Shown here: positions 47,040 through 57,357 of the stretch, piece by piece | Layout of the letters: the number at the start of each line of letters is the position of its first letter | How positions within the stretch are numbered: position 1 is the first letter of the stretch | Assembly (NCBI GenBank): GCA_963693085.1 | Contig: OY856412.1 | Span: 1,129,628,744 to 1,129,692,743, forward strand | Reading direction: 5' to 3' | Length of the DNA: 64,000 nt | Origin: Alisma plantago-aquatica | Taxonomy: Eukaryota > Streptophyta > Magnoliopsida > Alismatales > Alismataceae | The notes under the pieces: generated by a model | What the model was told of the DNA's origin: nothing | Databases searched by the model: none | What the model saw: the letters and a program-made list of their open reading frames with translations, nothing else | Program-made: the position numbers and the translations under genes

Positions 47040-48593
47040 ATGGATACCAAGGTGAAAGGTCCTAGCCTTGAGGAGGTGTCGGTTGTCCAATAGTTTGCAG
47101 ATGTGTTTCCCGATGAGTTCCCCAGTGTTCGCCCACCTTGAGAGATTGATTTTGAGATCAATCTGGTGCCAGGAAAACAACCAGTTGCATAGACACCGTA
47201 CATGATGGCTCCAGTCGAGATGGCAGAGCTGAAGAAGTAGTTATAAGAGTTGTTGGATAATGGTTTCATCTGACCAAGCACATCGCCTTGGGGTGCTCCA
47301 TTCTTATTCGTTAAGAAGAAGGACAGGTCGATGTAGTTGTGTATATATTACCGGCAGTTGAACAAAGTCACGATGAAGAACAAGTACCCATTGTCGAGGA
47401 TAGACGATCTGTTCGATCAGTTGTGTGGTGCTACATTGTTCTTGAAGATCGATCTATGGTCTAGATACCATCAGTTGAGGATTAAGGGTGATGACATACC
47501 AAAGTCAGCTTTTAGGATAAGGTATGGTCACTTTGAGTTCATTATTATGCCGTTTGGGCTAACCAATGCGCCAACTGCTTTCATGGATCTGATGAACAGG
47601 ATGTTTCGTCCGTTTCTAGATCAATTTGTTGTAGTTTTTATAGATGACATCTTGATCTACAGTCAGGACAATCAAGAGCATGAACAACATCTTCAACAAG
47701 TGTTGATTCTTCTTTGCCAACACCAGTTATATGCCAAGTTTAGTAAGTGTGAGTTCTAGTTGAAAGAACTGACTTTCTTAGATCATGTGATATCTATAGA
47801 AGGAGTCAGAGTGGACCCCAAGAAAGTGGAGTCAGTTGCAGATTGGGAACAATGAAAGACGCCGAAAGAAGTTCGTAGTTTTCTGGGTTTGGCAGGATAC
47901 TACCGGAGGTTTATAAAGGACTTCAGTGTGATCGCGTTGTTGATGACAAAGTTTACCAGGAACGATGTACCTTTTGTTTGGAATGATCGTTGTCAGCAAG
48001 CTTTCCAAAGTTTGAAGGAGAAGCTGACTAGTGCTCCAGTGCTAGTTCTGCCAGAGCCTGGGAAAGGCTATGTTGTTTTCTATAATGCTTCTAAGAAGGG
48101 CCTAGGATGTGTGCTGATGCAGGAGGATCATGTGGTTTCTTTTGCTTCACGACAACTTAAGAGACATGAGGAAAATTACCCGACACATGATTTAGAGTTG
48201 CCAGCGGCGGTGCATGCGTTAAAGATTTGGAGACACTATCTTTATGGGGAAATGTGTCAGATCTTTACAGATCATAAGAATCTGAAGTACATCTTATCGC
48301 AGAGTGAGCTAAACATGCGACAATGTCATTGGATGGAGTTGATCAATGATTATGATTGCACCATTGAGTATCATAATGGTAAGGGGAACGTGGTAGTTGA
48401 TGCGCTTAGCAGGAAGTCTTCCTCTCTTTCCACTAAGAAGTCACAGTTGAATTCCATGGTATGCCATAGGCGGGATATGCTTGTCTCTTTGCGGCAGATG
48501 AATGTGCAGTTGGAAGTTTCTTTGTTGGCAGGTTTGTTGGCACAAATGCAAGTCAATCCTACACTGAGACAACAGATCAAAGACACACAATAG
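47040..48593 (+). pseudogene. Element D reverse transcriptase and RNase H
   Basis: The N-terminal part (47040-47336) has many stops but reads DVFPDEFPSVRPP, then SPWGAPFLFVKKKD. It is open from 47337: [40 protein letters not shown] and the catalytic FIDDI at 47637-47651. After two stops (near 47758 and 47853) the connection [17 protein letters not shown] leads into RNase H (47889-48593). There the first catalytic motif reads [13 protein letters not shown], with Asn (48084-48086) in place of the normal Asp; this would abolish activity. [20 protein letters not shown] and DHKNLKYI follow. Confidence 0.92.
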
Positions 48594-48605
48594 GTAGATG
48601 ATACA

Positions 48606-49971
48606 ATGCAGTTGATCAAGTCAGAGTTCGGTAGTGAAAAGTGTGATGGGTTCCATGAGTCCGAAGATGGACTAGTTTGTTATCATAATAGGATGGTGGT
48701 CCCCGATGTTGATGATCTGAGAAAGCTAGTGCTCGAGGAAGCACACACATCGATGTATGTTATGAATCTAGGAGTCATCAAGATGTATCATAATCTGAAG
48801 GATCTGTATTGGTGTCCTGGCTTGAAGTGAATTGTAGCCGAGTTTGTGGCTAGGTGTGCAGTATGGCAGTAATTTAAGGTTGAGCATCAGACGTCGACAG
48901 GTACGTTGCAACCCATGACAATACCGCAATGGAAATGGGATCATATAACCATGGATTTCATAGTTGGGCTGGCAAAGATAACTAGGAATCATGATTCCAT
49001 TTGGGTGATAGTGGATAGATTGACGAAGTCTGCTCTTTCATACCTGTAAAGACAACATATACATCTGAGAAGCTTGCTCAGGTGTATGTAGATGAGATAG
49101 TGTGTTTGCACGGTGTACCAGCAATGATAGTTTCTGACAGAGGTCCTCAGTTCACGAGTCATTTCTGATAACAGTTGCACAAAGCGTTGGGAACACAGTT
49201 GAGGTTCAAAACCGCTTTCCACCCGCAGACAGATGGGCAGTCTGAAAGGACTATTAATACTTTGGAGGATCTTCTCCAATCTTGTATTTTGCAGTTCCTA
49301 GGCAGTTGGGACGTGCTTCTCAGTTTGATAGAGTTTGCCTATAATAACAATTACCAGCAGAGCATCGACATGGATCCTTATGAGACTCTATATGGTAGGA
49401 ACTGCAGATCTCCTCTATGTTGGTATGAGTCTGGTGAGTATCAGTTGTTGGGTCCTGAGTTAGTGATACAGACAACAGAGAAGATAAAAGTTCCATGGCA
49501 AAAGTTGAAAGAGGAACAGGACAGACATAAGTTGTACATAGATAATCACCGACGACCTTTAGAGTTCTAGGTGGGAGACAAAGTCTATCTCAAGGTCTCA
49601 CCGTGGAAAGGCATGTTAAGGTTTAGCCAGAAAGGAAAGTTGGCACCCAGATATATGGGGCCATATCTGGTGATAGCACGTGTTGGCAAGGTAGCTTACA
49701 AGTTAGAGTTTCCGCCAGAGTTGCACATGTTACATGTGGTGTTCCATGCCAACATGCTGAAGAAAAGTCATCCAGACACAGGGACAGTGATACAGCCAGT
49801 TGAGGTCAAGCTCGATGAAAATATGACCTATGAGGAAGCTCCAGTGATGATCCTTAACAGGAGAGTAAAGAAGTTAAAAAGGAAGACATGGTTCTTGTGA
49901 AGGTTCTTTGGCATCATCGTGGCATTGAGGACGCCACGTGGGAGCTCGAGGAAGATATGAGGAGGAAGTAG
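48606..49971 (+). pseudogene. Element D integrase with Tekay-type C-terminal segment
   Basis: The N-terminal zinc region (48606-48830) has lost its second His (AHTSMYVMNLGVIKMYHNL). The core shows [22 protein letters not shown] and HPQTDGQSERTINTLEDLLQ, so all three acidic positions are visible. There is a frameshift near 49040 and stops near 49168 and 49570. The C-terminal part reads VGDKVYLKVSPWKGMLRF, LAPRYMGPYLVIARVG and HMLHVVFHANMLKKSHPD. A frame change near 49896 is followed by VKVLWHHRGIEDATWELEED, the chromodomain-like tail of Tekay elements, ending at TAG 49969-49971. Confidence 0.9.
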
Positions 49972-49988
49972 CCCTCGCTTTTCTCTTT

Positions 49989-50028
49989 GGATTTCCGAGA
50001 CAAAATCCCTTTGTAGAGGTTTATGGCT
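49989..50028 (+). other. Pre-LTR signature and polypurine region of element D
   Basis: GGATTTCCGAGACAAAATCC is a decayed version of the self-complementary GATTTCGGGGACGAAATC block seen intact in element E. It is followed by GTAGAGGTTTATGGCT directly before the LTR. The polypurine tract is partly eroded. Confidence 0.65.
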
Positions 50029-50842
50029 TGTAAGGACCCTGACCTTCGTTTTGGGATTATCCTATTTGCTTTGCCTAAACCTTGTATTTAGTTACTTGCT
50101 AATCACCTCTAGTGGTGATTAGGGTTTGCTTGAGCTTTGTTGAGAGTTGGAGGTGCTACTTGCAAATAACCTAAGTTTAGGGTTGATGAGCAAGTTTGTC
50201 ACCTTGAGAGATGATTTTCTCTCTCCTTGCTTCCTCTAGAGTTTAGAGGAAGGATTGGGCTCATTGCTTGAGTTGCCTTGGGCTTTTTTGAGCTTTGTTG
50301 GGCTTCATTTTGCCTTGTTTGGGCCTTGCTTGGACTTGTTGGACCCTGTATTGGGCAAGAGAGCTTTGTGTCGCCCATGGGGCTGTGTCGGGCAAGGAAG
50401 TGAGGTGTGTCATCCATGGACCATCTTTGACCTTTGTCTTCATTTGTTTCACCACTTTATTGGATACATGGTGCATGGTGCTTGCATGTGGGAATAGCCT
50501 TGGACATGTGGTCGTGGAGAGATGAGAAGGTGGCATTGACCATGGACAAGTGTCCCTAGGTGGGCAACACATTGCCTTGTTTTCTCCACCACCCTCTAAT
50601 ATATATGTATCTACTTTATCTTGCAAAGGATTCCTTTAGTTCCTTAGTTTCCCCTCTACCTTGGTGAACGACACCTCTCCCTTCACAACCTTGGTGCACG
50701 ATACACTTGGAGGAGCTAAGCTTGGTGGTCGATTTTTCTCCTTGGAGTCTCCTTCTTCCTCTTATGGTGGTTCTTGAGATTAAAGATTGGAGCTTTGGAG
50801 CTTGAGGAGCTTGCTTAAGGCGGGTTACATAACTTTTAACCT
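50029..50842 (+). repeat. 3' LTR of element D, truncated
   Basis: It matches 41079-41914 up to TAACC and then stops matching. From 50843 the sequence is that of the interior of element E's LTR. About 3.3 kb of this LTR is missing. Confidence 0.88.
50099..50122. repeat. 9-bp inverted repeat near the start of D's 3' LTR
   Basis: CTAATCACC / GGTGATTAG with a six-base loop, identical to 41149-41172. Confidence 0.7.
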
Positions 50843-51315
50843 GGAGGTCTAGGGTTGAGTATGGTTGAGTAATTGAAGATTTACATATATCAAATCGAAA
50901 GGCAATCAATAGCTAATTTGATGATCAATCCAATGATCTAAACCCTGATTGGATTTCACAAATTTTAATGATGGATGGGGCAAACGTTCAACCAAGACCG
51001 TTTGGAGGTCATCCAAATGACCTCAAGACCATTTCAGGTCAGGTGATGTCATGGTTTGATGATGATCCAATGATTTCAATTGGACTAGTTCCACAATGTC
51101 AACCATTGATGTTTCCTCAATTTCAAAACCATGATTGATGGTTTCTTGATTATAAACCTTAGTTCAATTGGGTTCAAAACCCTAATTGAAGGTCTAATTG
51201 AAGGGTGATTCAATGGTCCAATTGAAGAATAAATCAGTGGTCCAAATGATAGATGGTTTAATGATTGAAATCCTGAATTGATAAAGTGATGGAAGACCCT
51301 TTTTGGTCCATTTGG

Positions 51316-51420
51316 TTTTGAGAGAGTTTGGACCAAACGGTCTTAAGACCGTTTGAGTCCAAATGGTCTCAAGACCATTTGGGACCAAACGGTCTCAAAC
51401 CGTTTGGAGACCCAAGTGGT
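51316..51420. repeat. Cluster of palindromes built from the AAACGGTCTT motif
   Basis: A perfect 22-bp palindrome (CAAACGGTCTT and its complement) occupies 51334-51355. It is followed by CAAATGGTCT-CA-AGACCATTTG (51360-51381) and by CAAACGGTCTCAAACCGTTTGG. The aligned site in the second LTR (from 59594) has one base changed in the first palindrome. Confidence 0.8.
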
Positions 51421-51915
51421 TTCAAGTATAATTGTCCATATGGTTTCGATTTGTTTTGCTTAAACAGTTTCAAACTATTTAGAGCATCAATGGTCAAGAA
51501 CGTTTGGATGTTTAAATGTGATTAAGTCAATTGGAAACCTAAGGTTATGAAAGATAAAATGACCCTATGATTGTCATTGATTTATCTTAAAGATAATCAC
51601 TAGGTTTGTACCTTTAAGGTACTAAGTAATTGGTAACCCTAGATGAGTTAATACATGAAGCTTAAGTAAGCAAAATTTTAATACACTATGCCAACCCTAA
51701 TTGAGTGTATTTAATTAAAGGGTTGGTTGACCTAATTTATCCAAGTTTGACAAAGTCAACATCCTATAGAGGATGAGAGAGAGGAATCCATACATGTAGG
51801 ATAATCATGTAATGGATAAGCCTCAAACACTTTCAATATGAATAAACTAAGATTTTAGGGTATGATCTTTGATGAAGTGATCATGAATCCCTAATTAAGA
51901 AGATTGATGAACATT

Positions 51916-52380
51916 AACCCTAATCTAGGGCAATGCTAGGTGTAACCCTAATTTAGGGTAATGATGTAACCCTAATTGAGGGTGATTCCATGAGAAACCC
52001 TAATTGAGGGTGATTCCATGAGAAACCCTAGTTGAGGGTGATTCCATAAGAAACCCTAATGAAAGATGATGCCATGTCAAATCCTAATGAAGGGTGATGC
52101 CCTGTGAAACCCTAATTGAGGGTGATTCCATGAGAAACCCTAGTTGAGGGTGATTCCATAAGAAACCCTAATTGAGGGTGATTCTATGAGAAACCCTAAT
52201 TGAGGATGATTCCATTAGAACCCCTAGTTGAGGGTGATTCATAAGAAACCCTAATGAAGGGTGATGCCATGTAAAATCCTAATTAAGGGTGATGCCCTTT
52301 GAAACCCTAATCGAGGGTGATGCCATGTGAAACCCTAATTGAGGGTAATGCCATGTGAAACCCTATGCAATGGTATGATA
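51916..52380 (+). repeat. 28-bp tandem array carrying the telo-box AAACCCTAA, first copy
   Basis: Roughly 16 units of AAACCCTAATTGAGGGTGAT plus TCCATGAG, with variants (TAGTTGAGGG, GATGCCATGTG). Most units keep AAACCCTA, and the unit's CCCTAATTGAGGG is close to an inverted repeat. Confidence 0.9.
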
Positions 52381-52844
52381 AGGAGCCGTAATATAGGGTG
52401 AAGGTATGTGAAACTCTAATTTAGAGTTATAATACATGAAGCCCTAATCTTGAACAATATGATGACAGACCAGAATCCTAATAATAAATAGTGGGTAAAG
52501 ACTTATAAAGGTGAAATATCTCAAATGGTTGATTATAGGAAACCTTATAGTAAGCAATGCCTTAACCTGAGATGAGTCCATATCATTGAAGATAGTTGGA
52601 CAATTCTAATGAGTGTTCTATGACCTATGCACTTTATGATAAAAGTGATAGGTTAGTGAATAAAAGTATTAAGATGGGAAATACCTTAATACAACATAAG
52701 ATGATAAACTTAAGTAAGTTAAAAGTAATAAGGAAGGTAACGCTTCAAGACATCATAGAAAGATGTCATATCCAACACTTAAGGAGTGATGTTAATTGTT
52801 GCCTAATGAGAGGTGACAAGATGTGATAATATGTGATAAATTGC

Positions 52845-53964
52845 ACAGGGTTGACATAGTTCAATACCTGGAATAGATACACAGGATTGGCATAGTCCAT
52901 TACATGGAATAATATCACAGGATTGGTTAAATCCCAATACCTGGAATAATATCACATGATTGGTATTAACCCAATATCTAGAATAACTGCACAGGATTGG
53001 TCACAACCCAATACCTGGAATAATATCACAGGATTGGTATTAACCCAATACCTGGAATAACTGCACAGGATTGGTCACAAATTAATACCTAGAATAATGT
53101 CATAGGATTGACATAGTTCAATACCTGGAATAACTACACAGGATTGGTCACTACCCAATACCTGGAATAATGTCACAGGATTGACATAGTTCAATACCTG
53201 GAATAACTGCACAGGATTGGTATTAACCCAATACCTGGAATAACTGCACATGATTGGTATAAACCCAATACCTGGAATAACTGCACATGATTGGTCACTA
53301 CCCAATACCTGGAATAATGTCACAGGATTGACATAGTTCAATACCTAGAATAACTGCACAGGATTGGTATTAACCCAATACCTAGAATAACTGCACATGA
53401 TTGGTATTAACCCAATACTTGGAATAACTGCACATGATTTGTCACAACCCAATACCTGGAATAATGTCACAGGATTGACATAGTTCAATACCTGGAATAA
53501 CTGTACATGATTGGTATTAACCCAATACCTAGAATAATTCCACACGATTGGTCACAACTCAATACCTCGAATAATGTCACATGATTGACATAGTTCAATA
53601 CCTGGAATAGTTGCACATGATTGACATAGTTCAATACCTGGAATAATGGCACAAGATTGACATAGTTCAATACCTGGAATAATGTAACATGATTGACATC
53701 GTTCAATACCTGGAATAGTTGCACAAGATTGACATAGTTCAATACCTGGAATAATGTCACAGGATTGACATAGTTCAATACCTAAAATAGTTGCATAGGA
53801 TTGGCATAGTCCAATACCTAGAATAGTTGGGATTGGCGTAGTCCAATACTTGGAATGGATACACAGGAACAATATAAGTTCAATGCTCGTACTAGTTGCA
53901 CAAGATTGGTATAATCCAATGTCTGGAATATTTATACAGGATTGGTATGGACCAATGCCTAAAC
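52845..53964 (+). repeat. ~36.5-bp tandem array, first copy
   Basis: About 30 units share ACAGGATTG-...-CAATACCTGGAATA. Three middle variants occur: GACATAGTT, GGTATTAACC and GGTCACAACC. The GGTATTAACCCAATACC type forms a perfect 6-bp stem with a 5-base loop. Long open frames on the minus strand across it arise because 36 bp is a multiple of three. Confidence 0.93.
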
Positions 53965-54809
53965 AAGACATGATGATGTTCACTCTCATGTCCAGTATAA
54001 ACCATTACTTGTTTAGTAGATTGGCTAAGGCCATCAGATAGAAACAAGAAAGAGTCATGGGTGACATATCAGAGTAATGAGTATCATGAGAAAAGCATGA
54101 GATGATGAGTGAATATAATAGACAAATGATATACATGTTCTTCCTATTCCTTATAAAGAGAATAGATGTTTTAATGCTCTATCATAGATCATTGCAATAT
54201 TTAAAAGATGAGAATGATATAAACTTCTTATCCTCTATTCTGATTCATATTATAAACTGCAATAATAATGTTTCTGGCGGAGAGTTATATCTCTAGTTGG
54301 GGCAATTTTCAAATTGTCTCACCCCCGTGGGATCCAACATTTTTTTAGGTGGATGAGCATGGAGGATATTGAGAACAATCTTGCAGAGGAAGAACTTCAG
54401 CAGCATCAGGGACAACAGTGATAGCTCAGGTCGAGTGTACTATCTGTCATGTCTTTTAGATAAATGTCCTGTGTGTCGTCTCTGTACTCTCAGGTCCTCA
54501 GAGTTAATAGTTAGTTCTTTTAATAAATCATTTTGGGATTTTGGCATGATTCCTCTAGGTTCTTTTGTTGTTTGTGTTTAGTTTTTAATAAGGCAGTTGA
54601 TATTGTAACCCTCGAGAAGAGATGGTACAAAAATGTACTTATGAACAAGGATGTAAATGTAATACATTGGTTCTTGTTGAAAGAGTTTTCCAATGATTGG
54701 ATCTCTTTGAAAATGGTTTTAATTTTTAGTGATTTTTAGTAAATTCAATGTGAGTGATACACTTCCACTTAGTTAATCATGTTTATGTGAGTTGGATGCC
54801 ACAATTTAG

Positions 54810-54821
54810 TGGTATCAGAGC
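54810..54821 (+). other. Primer-binding site of element E, first interior
   Basis: TGGTATCAGAGC, followed by TCTAGG as in element D, six bases after the LTR end. Confidence 0.88.
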
Positions 54822-54938
54822 TCTAGGTTCGCTGAGTCTACAGAGACATAGGACTAAGGAATCGAGTCTGTTGTAAGTGTACCTCAGTGTATCTTATAGT
54901 GCCTTCTGCTTATGCAGAAGAAGATATGTAACTCCAAG

Positions 54939-55967
54939 ATGTCTGGATAACATGAGGAACACGTTGCTGAGAACAATGTTGTTGCACCAGTGGGAGGTGT
55001 AAGGGATCAGACAAGGGAGGAACCAGTGCCTAAAAATCCCCATGTTGATGAAGTCATGAGAGGAAACCCAGATGTTCATAATCTTTTTGGGCAAATCATG
55101 ACCACACTAAGGTATATGGCAGACCGGATGCCAGCACCGGAACCTAGGGAATCAGTTTCCAATGAGGGATATGGGTCTGGTAAGACCTTTGAACAACTAT
55201 GTCGTGTAGGAGCCATAGAATTTACTGGTACATATGACCCAGTAGATGTTGATCTCTGGCTCACTGAGTTAGAAAAAGCCTTTAAGATCCTTAGTATCCC
55301 AGAGGCTGAAAAAGTTAAACATGCGGTGTACGTTTTGAAGGGTAGTGGTGGACACTGGTGGGCTATAGAAGAAATAAAAAGGAATGATAAAGAGGTTGAA
55401 TGGGAGGAATTTCGTCGAGAATTCATCAATAAGTATTTTCCAAAGACATACTTAGATGAAAAGATCTCACAGTTTGAGAAGATTTGACAGGGAGCCATGT
55501 CGATAAATGAATATGAGGTTAAGTTTATGGAACTTCTATGATTTTGTCCTCAAATGGCAGCTACTGAGGAGGATAAGATCTGACATTTTGAGAAGGGACT
55601 GAATGCTGAGATGTCCATCCCGGCATCTTCCCAAGAACGTAGAGAGAGGTTTGCCACATTTGTGGAGTCTATACAGAGGATAGAAAGGTCTACGATAAAG
55701 AAACATGAGACAATCCTTAAAAGGAAGTCTACAGAGTCACGGGAACAGTGGAGTAGTGGCAATAAACAACCAAAATCTTCATCAGTTCAATATAGTGCAC
55801 CTATGAAAGGGTCATCAAGTTGGGGTCGAGCTTGTCATAAATGTGGACAACCAGGAAATTTTAGACAACAATGTCCAAGGAGAAATAGTGAGGTGACCCA
55901 ACAGTCAAGGCATAATCTGCAAAACTCACAAGGACCTCATCCCACTGGAGCAGATAGTAGGGGATGA
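54939..55967 (+). pseudogene. Element E gag, first copy, with in-frame stops
   Basis: The ATG at 54939 aligns with the intact start of the second copy, but the fourth codon is TAA instead of GAA. The frame then reads GYGSGKTFEQLCRVGAIEF, DLWLTELEKAFKILSIPEA, VKHAVYVLKGSGGHWWAIEE, EEFRREFINKYFPKTYLDEK and ISQFEKI. A stop follows where Arg is expected (55485-55487). Further stops lie near 55540 and 55580. The tail is open to 55967 and holds the zinc knuckle CHKCGQPGNFRQQC (55833-55874), with Asn instead of the usual His, as in element D. The first open piece is 54990-55487. Confidence 0.9.
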
Positions 55968-57317
55968 AGACAAGTGTCACAGTTTGGTCCATCTACTTCT
56001 AGTAGTAGAGGACAAAGGAAATAAAAGATAACAACTGACTCCATGTTTTGGGTTAGATAAGATGCTAGATAACTTGTAAGAGGTAGACATGTCAAGAAGG
56101 AACATTCTATTTTGAGTTATCTTTTGTTCCCTACTATAAGAAAGGTAGTTGTTGTTTAGTCATCTGTATAATCCTTTAAGGATATGAGGAAGAGATAAGA
56201 TGGATGAAAACTTATGTTCAGTCCAATATTCTCTTATATGTTTGAAAATTTCTCTTTTCATGCAGAAAGGGAAAAGATTTAAAAGAAAAACTCAAAGAAA
56301 ATATGAGATACTAAGTAGTGAAAGTTAAAGAGATGTTAATAATATGAAACATAATATAAAACAAATACATACTACCTAATTTAAGTTCTTGAATACCCTG
56401 GCCATGTATTCATTTATTTAAGACAAGGTAAGTATGACATACCTAGTTTGTTATGTTTCTGATTACTCTGATCAAGTAATCATTCTGAAAAAATCTAAAG
56501 AAAGAAGTAGGAGATGTGGCATGGATATTTCTACCACATTCTAATTGATATATGAAGGAATTTGATTTAATTGTAAATCAATTTATAAACAAAAGAATAT
56601 GTTTAGTATAATATATACCCTGGTCTAAAGACCTAGAGGTAATAAGTTACCTGATGGAAGGTAACAATAATCAGTGATGAACTAAAGGTTTGAATACTTA
56701 TATCTAGTAATCATGGTGAAAATGATATTAAAAAATGATGACAAGTAATCATCCATATGATTCTTATGCTGATGGCAAGGAACCAAAAAAGAAATAAGAG
56801 TAAATAACTCATGTACAGTAGAAGGTTCATGTAATTTTTAGAGGAGATGATAATCTCTTCTGATGAATAAACAACCCTAGATAATAATTGGGTGATAAGA
56901 GGAATATGATCATTTGTTTTCTTTTCTTTCAGGGACATGGCAATCAAGTGGGTCTTAGGACACTTGGTGTGTATAAATTAAAACTGTTTATTTGATGGAT
57001 ACTTAGAAGAGTATCAGTTTGTCTTGGACTTGGGTTCCAAGAAAATAAATATGCATAACAAGAAATGTCCCAGGATGAAAGAAAGATGAAAATGTGATGT
57101 GTTTCCAGCACATGTGATGAATACCCAGGTAAAGAATATTGTTATAAGATAATTTTTGCTGACCACCTGGAGTGGTTAACTGTGGAATCAGATTGGTTAT
57201 ATAATATAGCATGGACATAATATGCTAGGGGTTTATGCCTTGCATAAACATGACATTGAGATGTTATGTGAAGACTTGATGAGATGATATATAAATAATA
57301 TTTGTCTCCCTTTATCT
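55968..57317 (+). pseudogene. Degenerate region of element E with protease scrap
   Basis: Mostly non-coding and AT-rich. Only around 56920-57120 does it align with element D (46785-46980): the codons for GYLEEYQFVLDLGSK match D's DTLEKYKVVLECGSK at the end of protease. No RT, RNase H or integrase follows; the sequence passes straight to the pre-LTR signature. This shows that E derives from a full gag-pol element by loss of about 3 kb. Confidence 0.7.
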
Positions 57318-57357
57318 GGGATTTCGGGGACGAAATCCTTGTTAGGGGTTTGTAACT
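57318..57357 (+). other. Pre-LTR signature and polypurine region of element E
   Basis: GGGATTTCGGGGACGAAATCC (57318-57338), the well-kept Tekay/Del signature, is followed by TTAGGGGTTTGTAACT just before the LTR start at 57358. Confidence 0.75.

Larger units (their letters stand above)
41079..50842 (+). mobile_element. Ty3/Gypsy Tekay/Del-type element D, inserted in Athila element C
   Basis: Plus-strand element with a 4137-bp 5' LTR, Met-tRNA primer site, gag, protease, RT, RNase H and integrase with a Tekay-type C-terminal segment. It then has the pre-LTR signature and only the first ~0.8 kb of a 3' LTR. Diagnostic phrases are [30 protein letters not shown] and [19 protein letters not shown]. 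The coding region is complete in domain order but carries at least 15 in-frame stops. The two LTR starts differ at about 6% of the first 245 bases by eye. Confidence 0.92.
50842..54803 (+). repeat. Element E LTR, first copy, missing its first ~1.75 kb
   Basis: It aligns with 59103-63151 over its full length and ends GGATGCCACA. It contains the AAACGGTCTT palindromes (51330-51420), the telo-box array and the 36.5-bp array. By eye about 8% of the first 240 bases differ from the other copy. Confidence 0.9.

Noticed and set aside
51916..52380. Interstitial telomere
   Set aside because: The unit is 28 bp with one AAACCCTAA each, not a run of seven-base telomere repeats, and it recurs inside the second LTR.
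52845..53964. 36-37 bp direct repeats suggesting a CRISPR array
   Set aside because: Units are contiguous with no unique spacers, occur inside an LTR in two copies, and the surroundings are plant retrotransposons.
53075..53989. Minus-strand open frames of 66-145 codons with periodic peptides (NYVNPVTLFQVL-like)
   Set aside because: They arise because the 36-bp unit is a multiple of three and free of stops in some frames. The same holds at 61657-62415.
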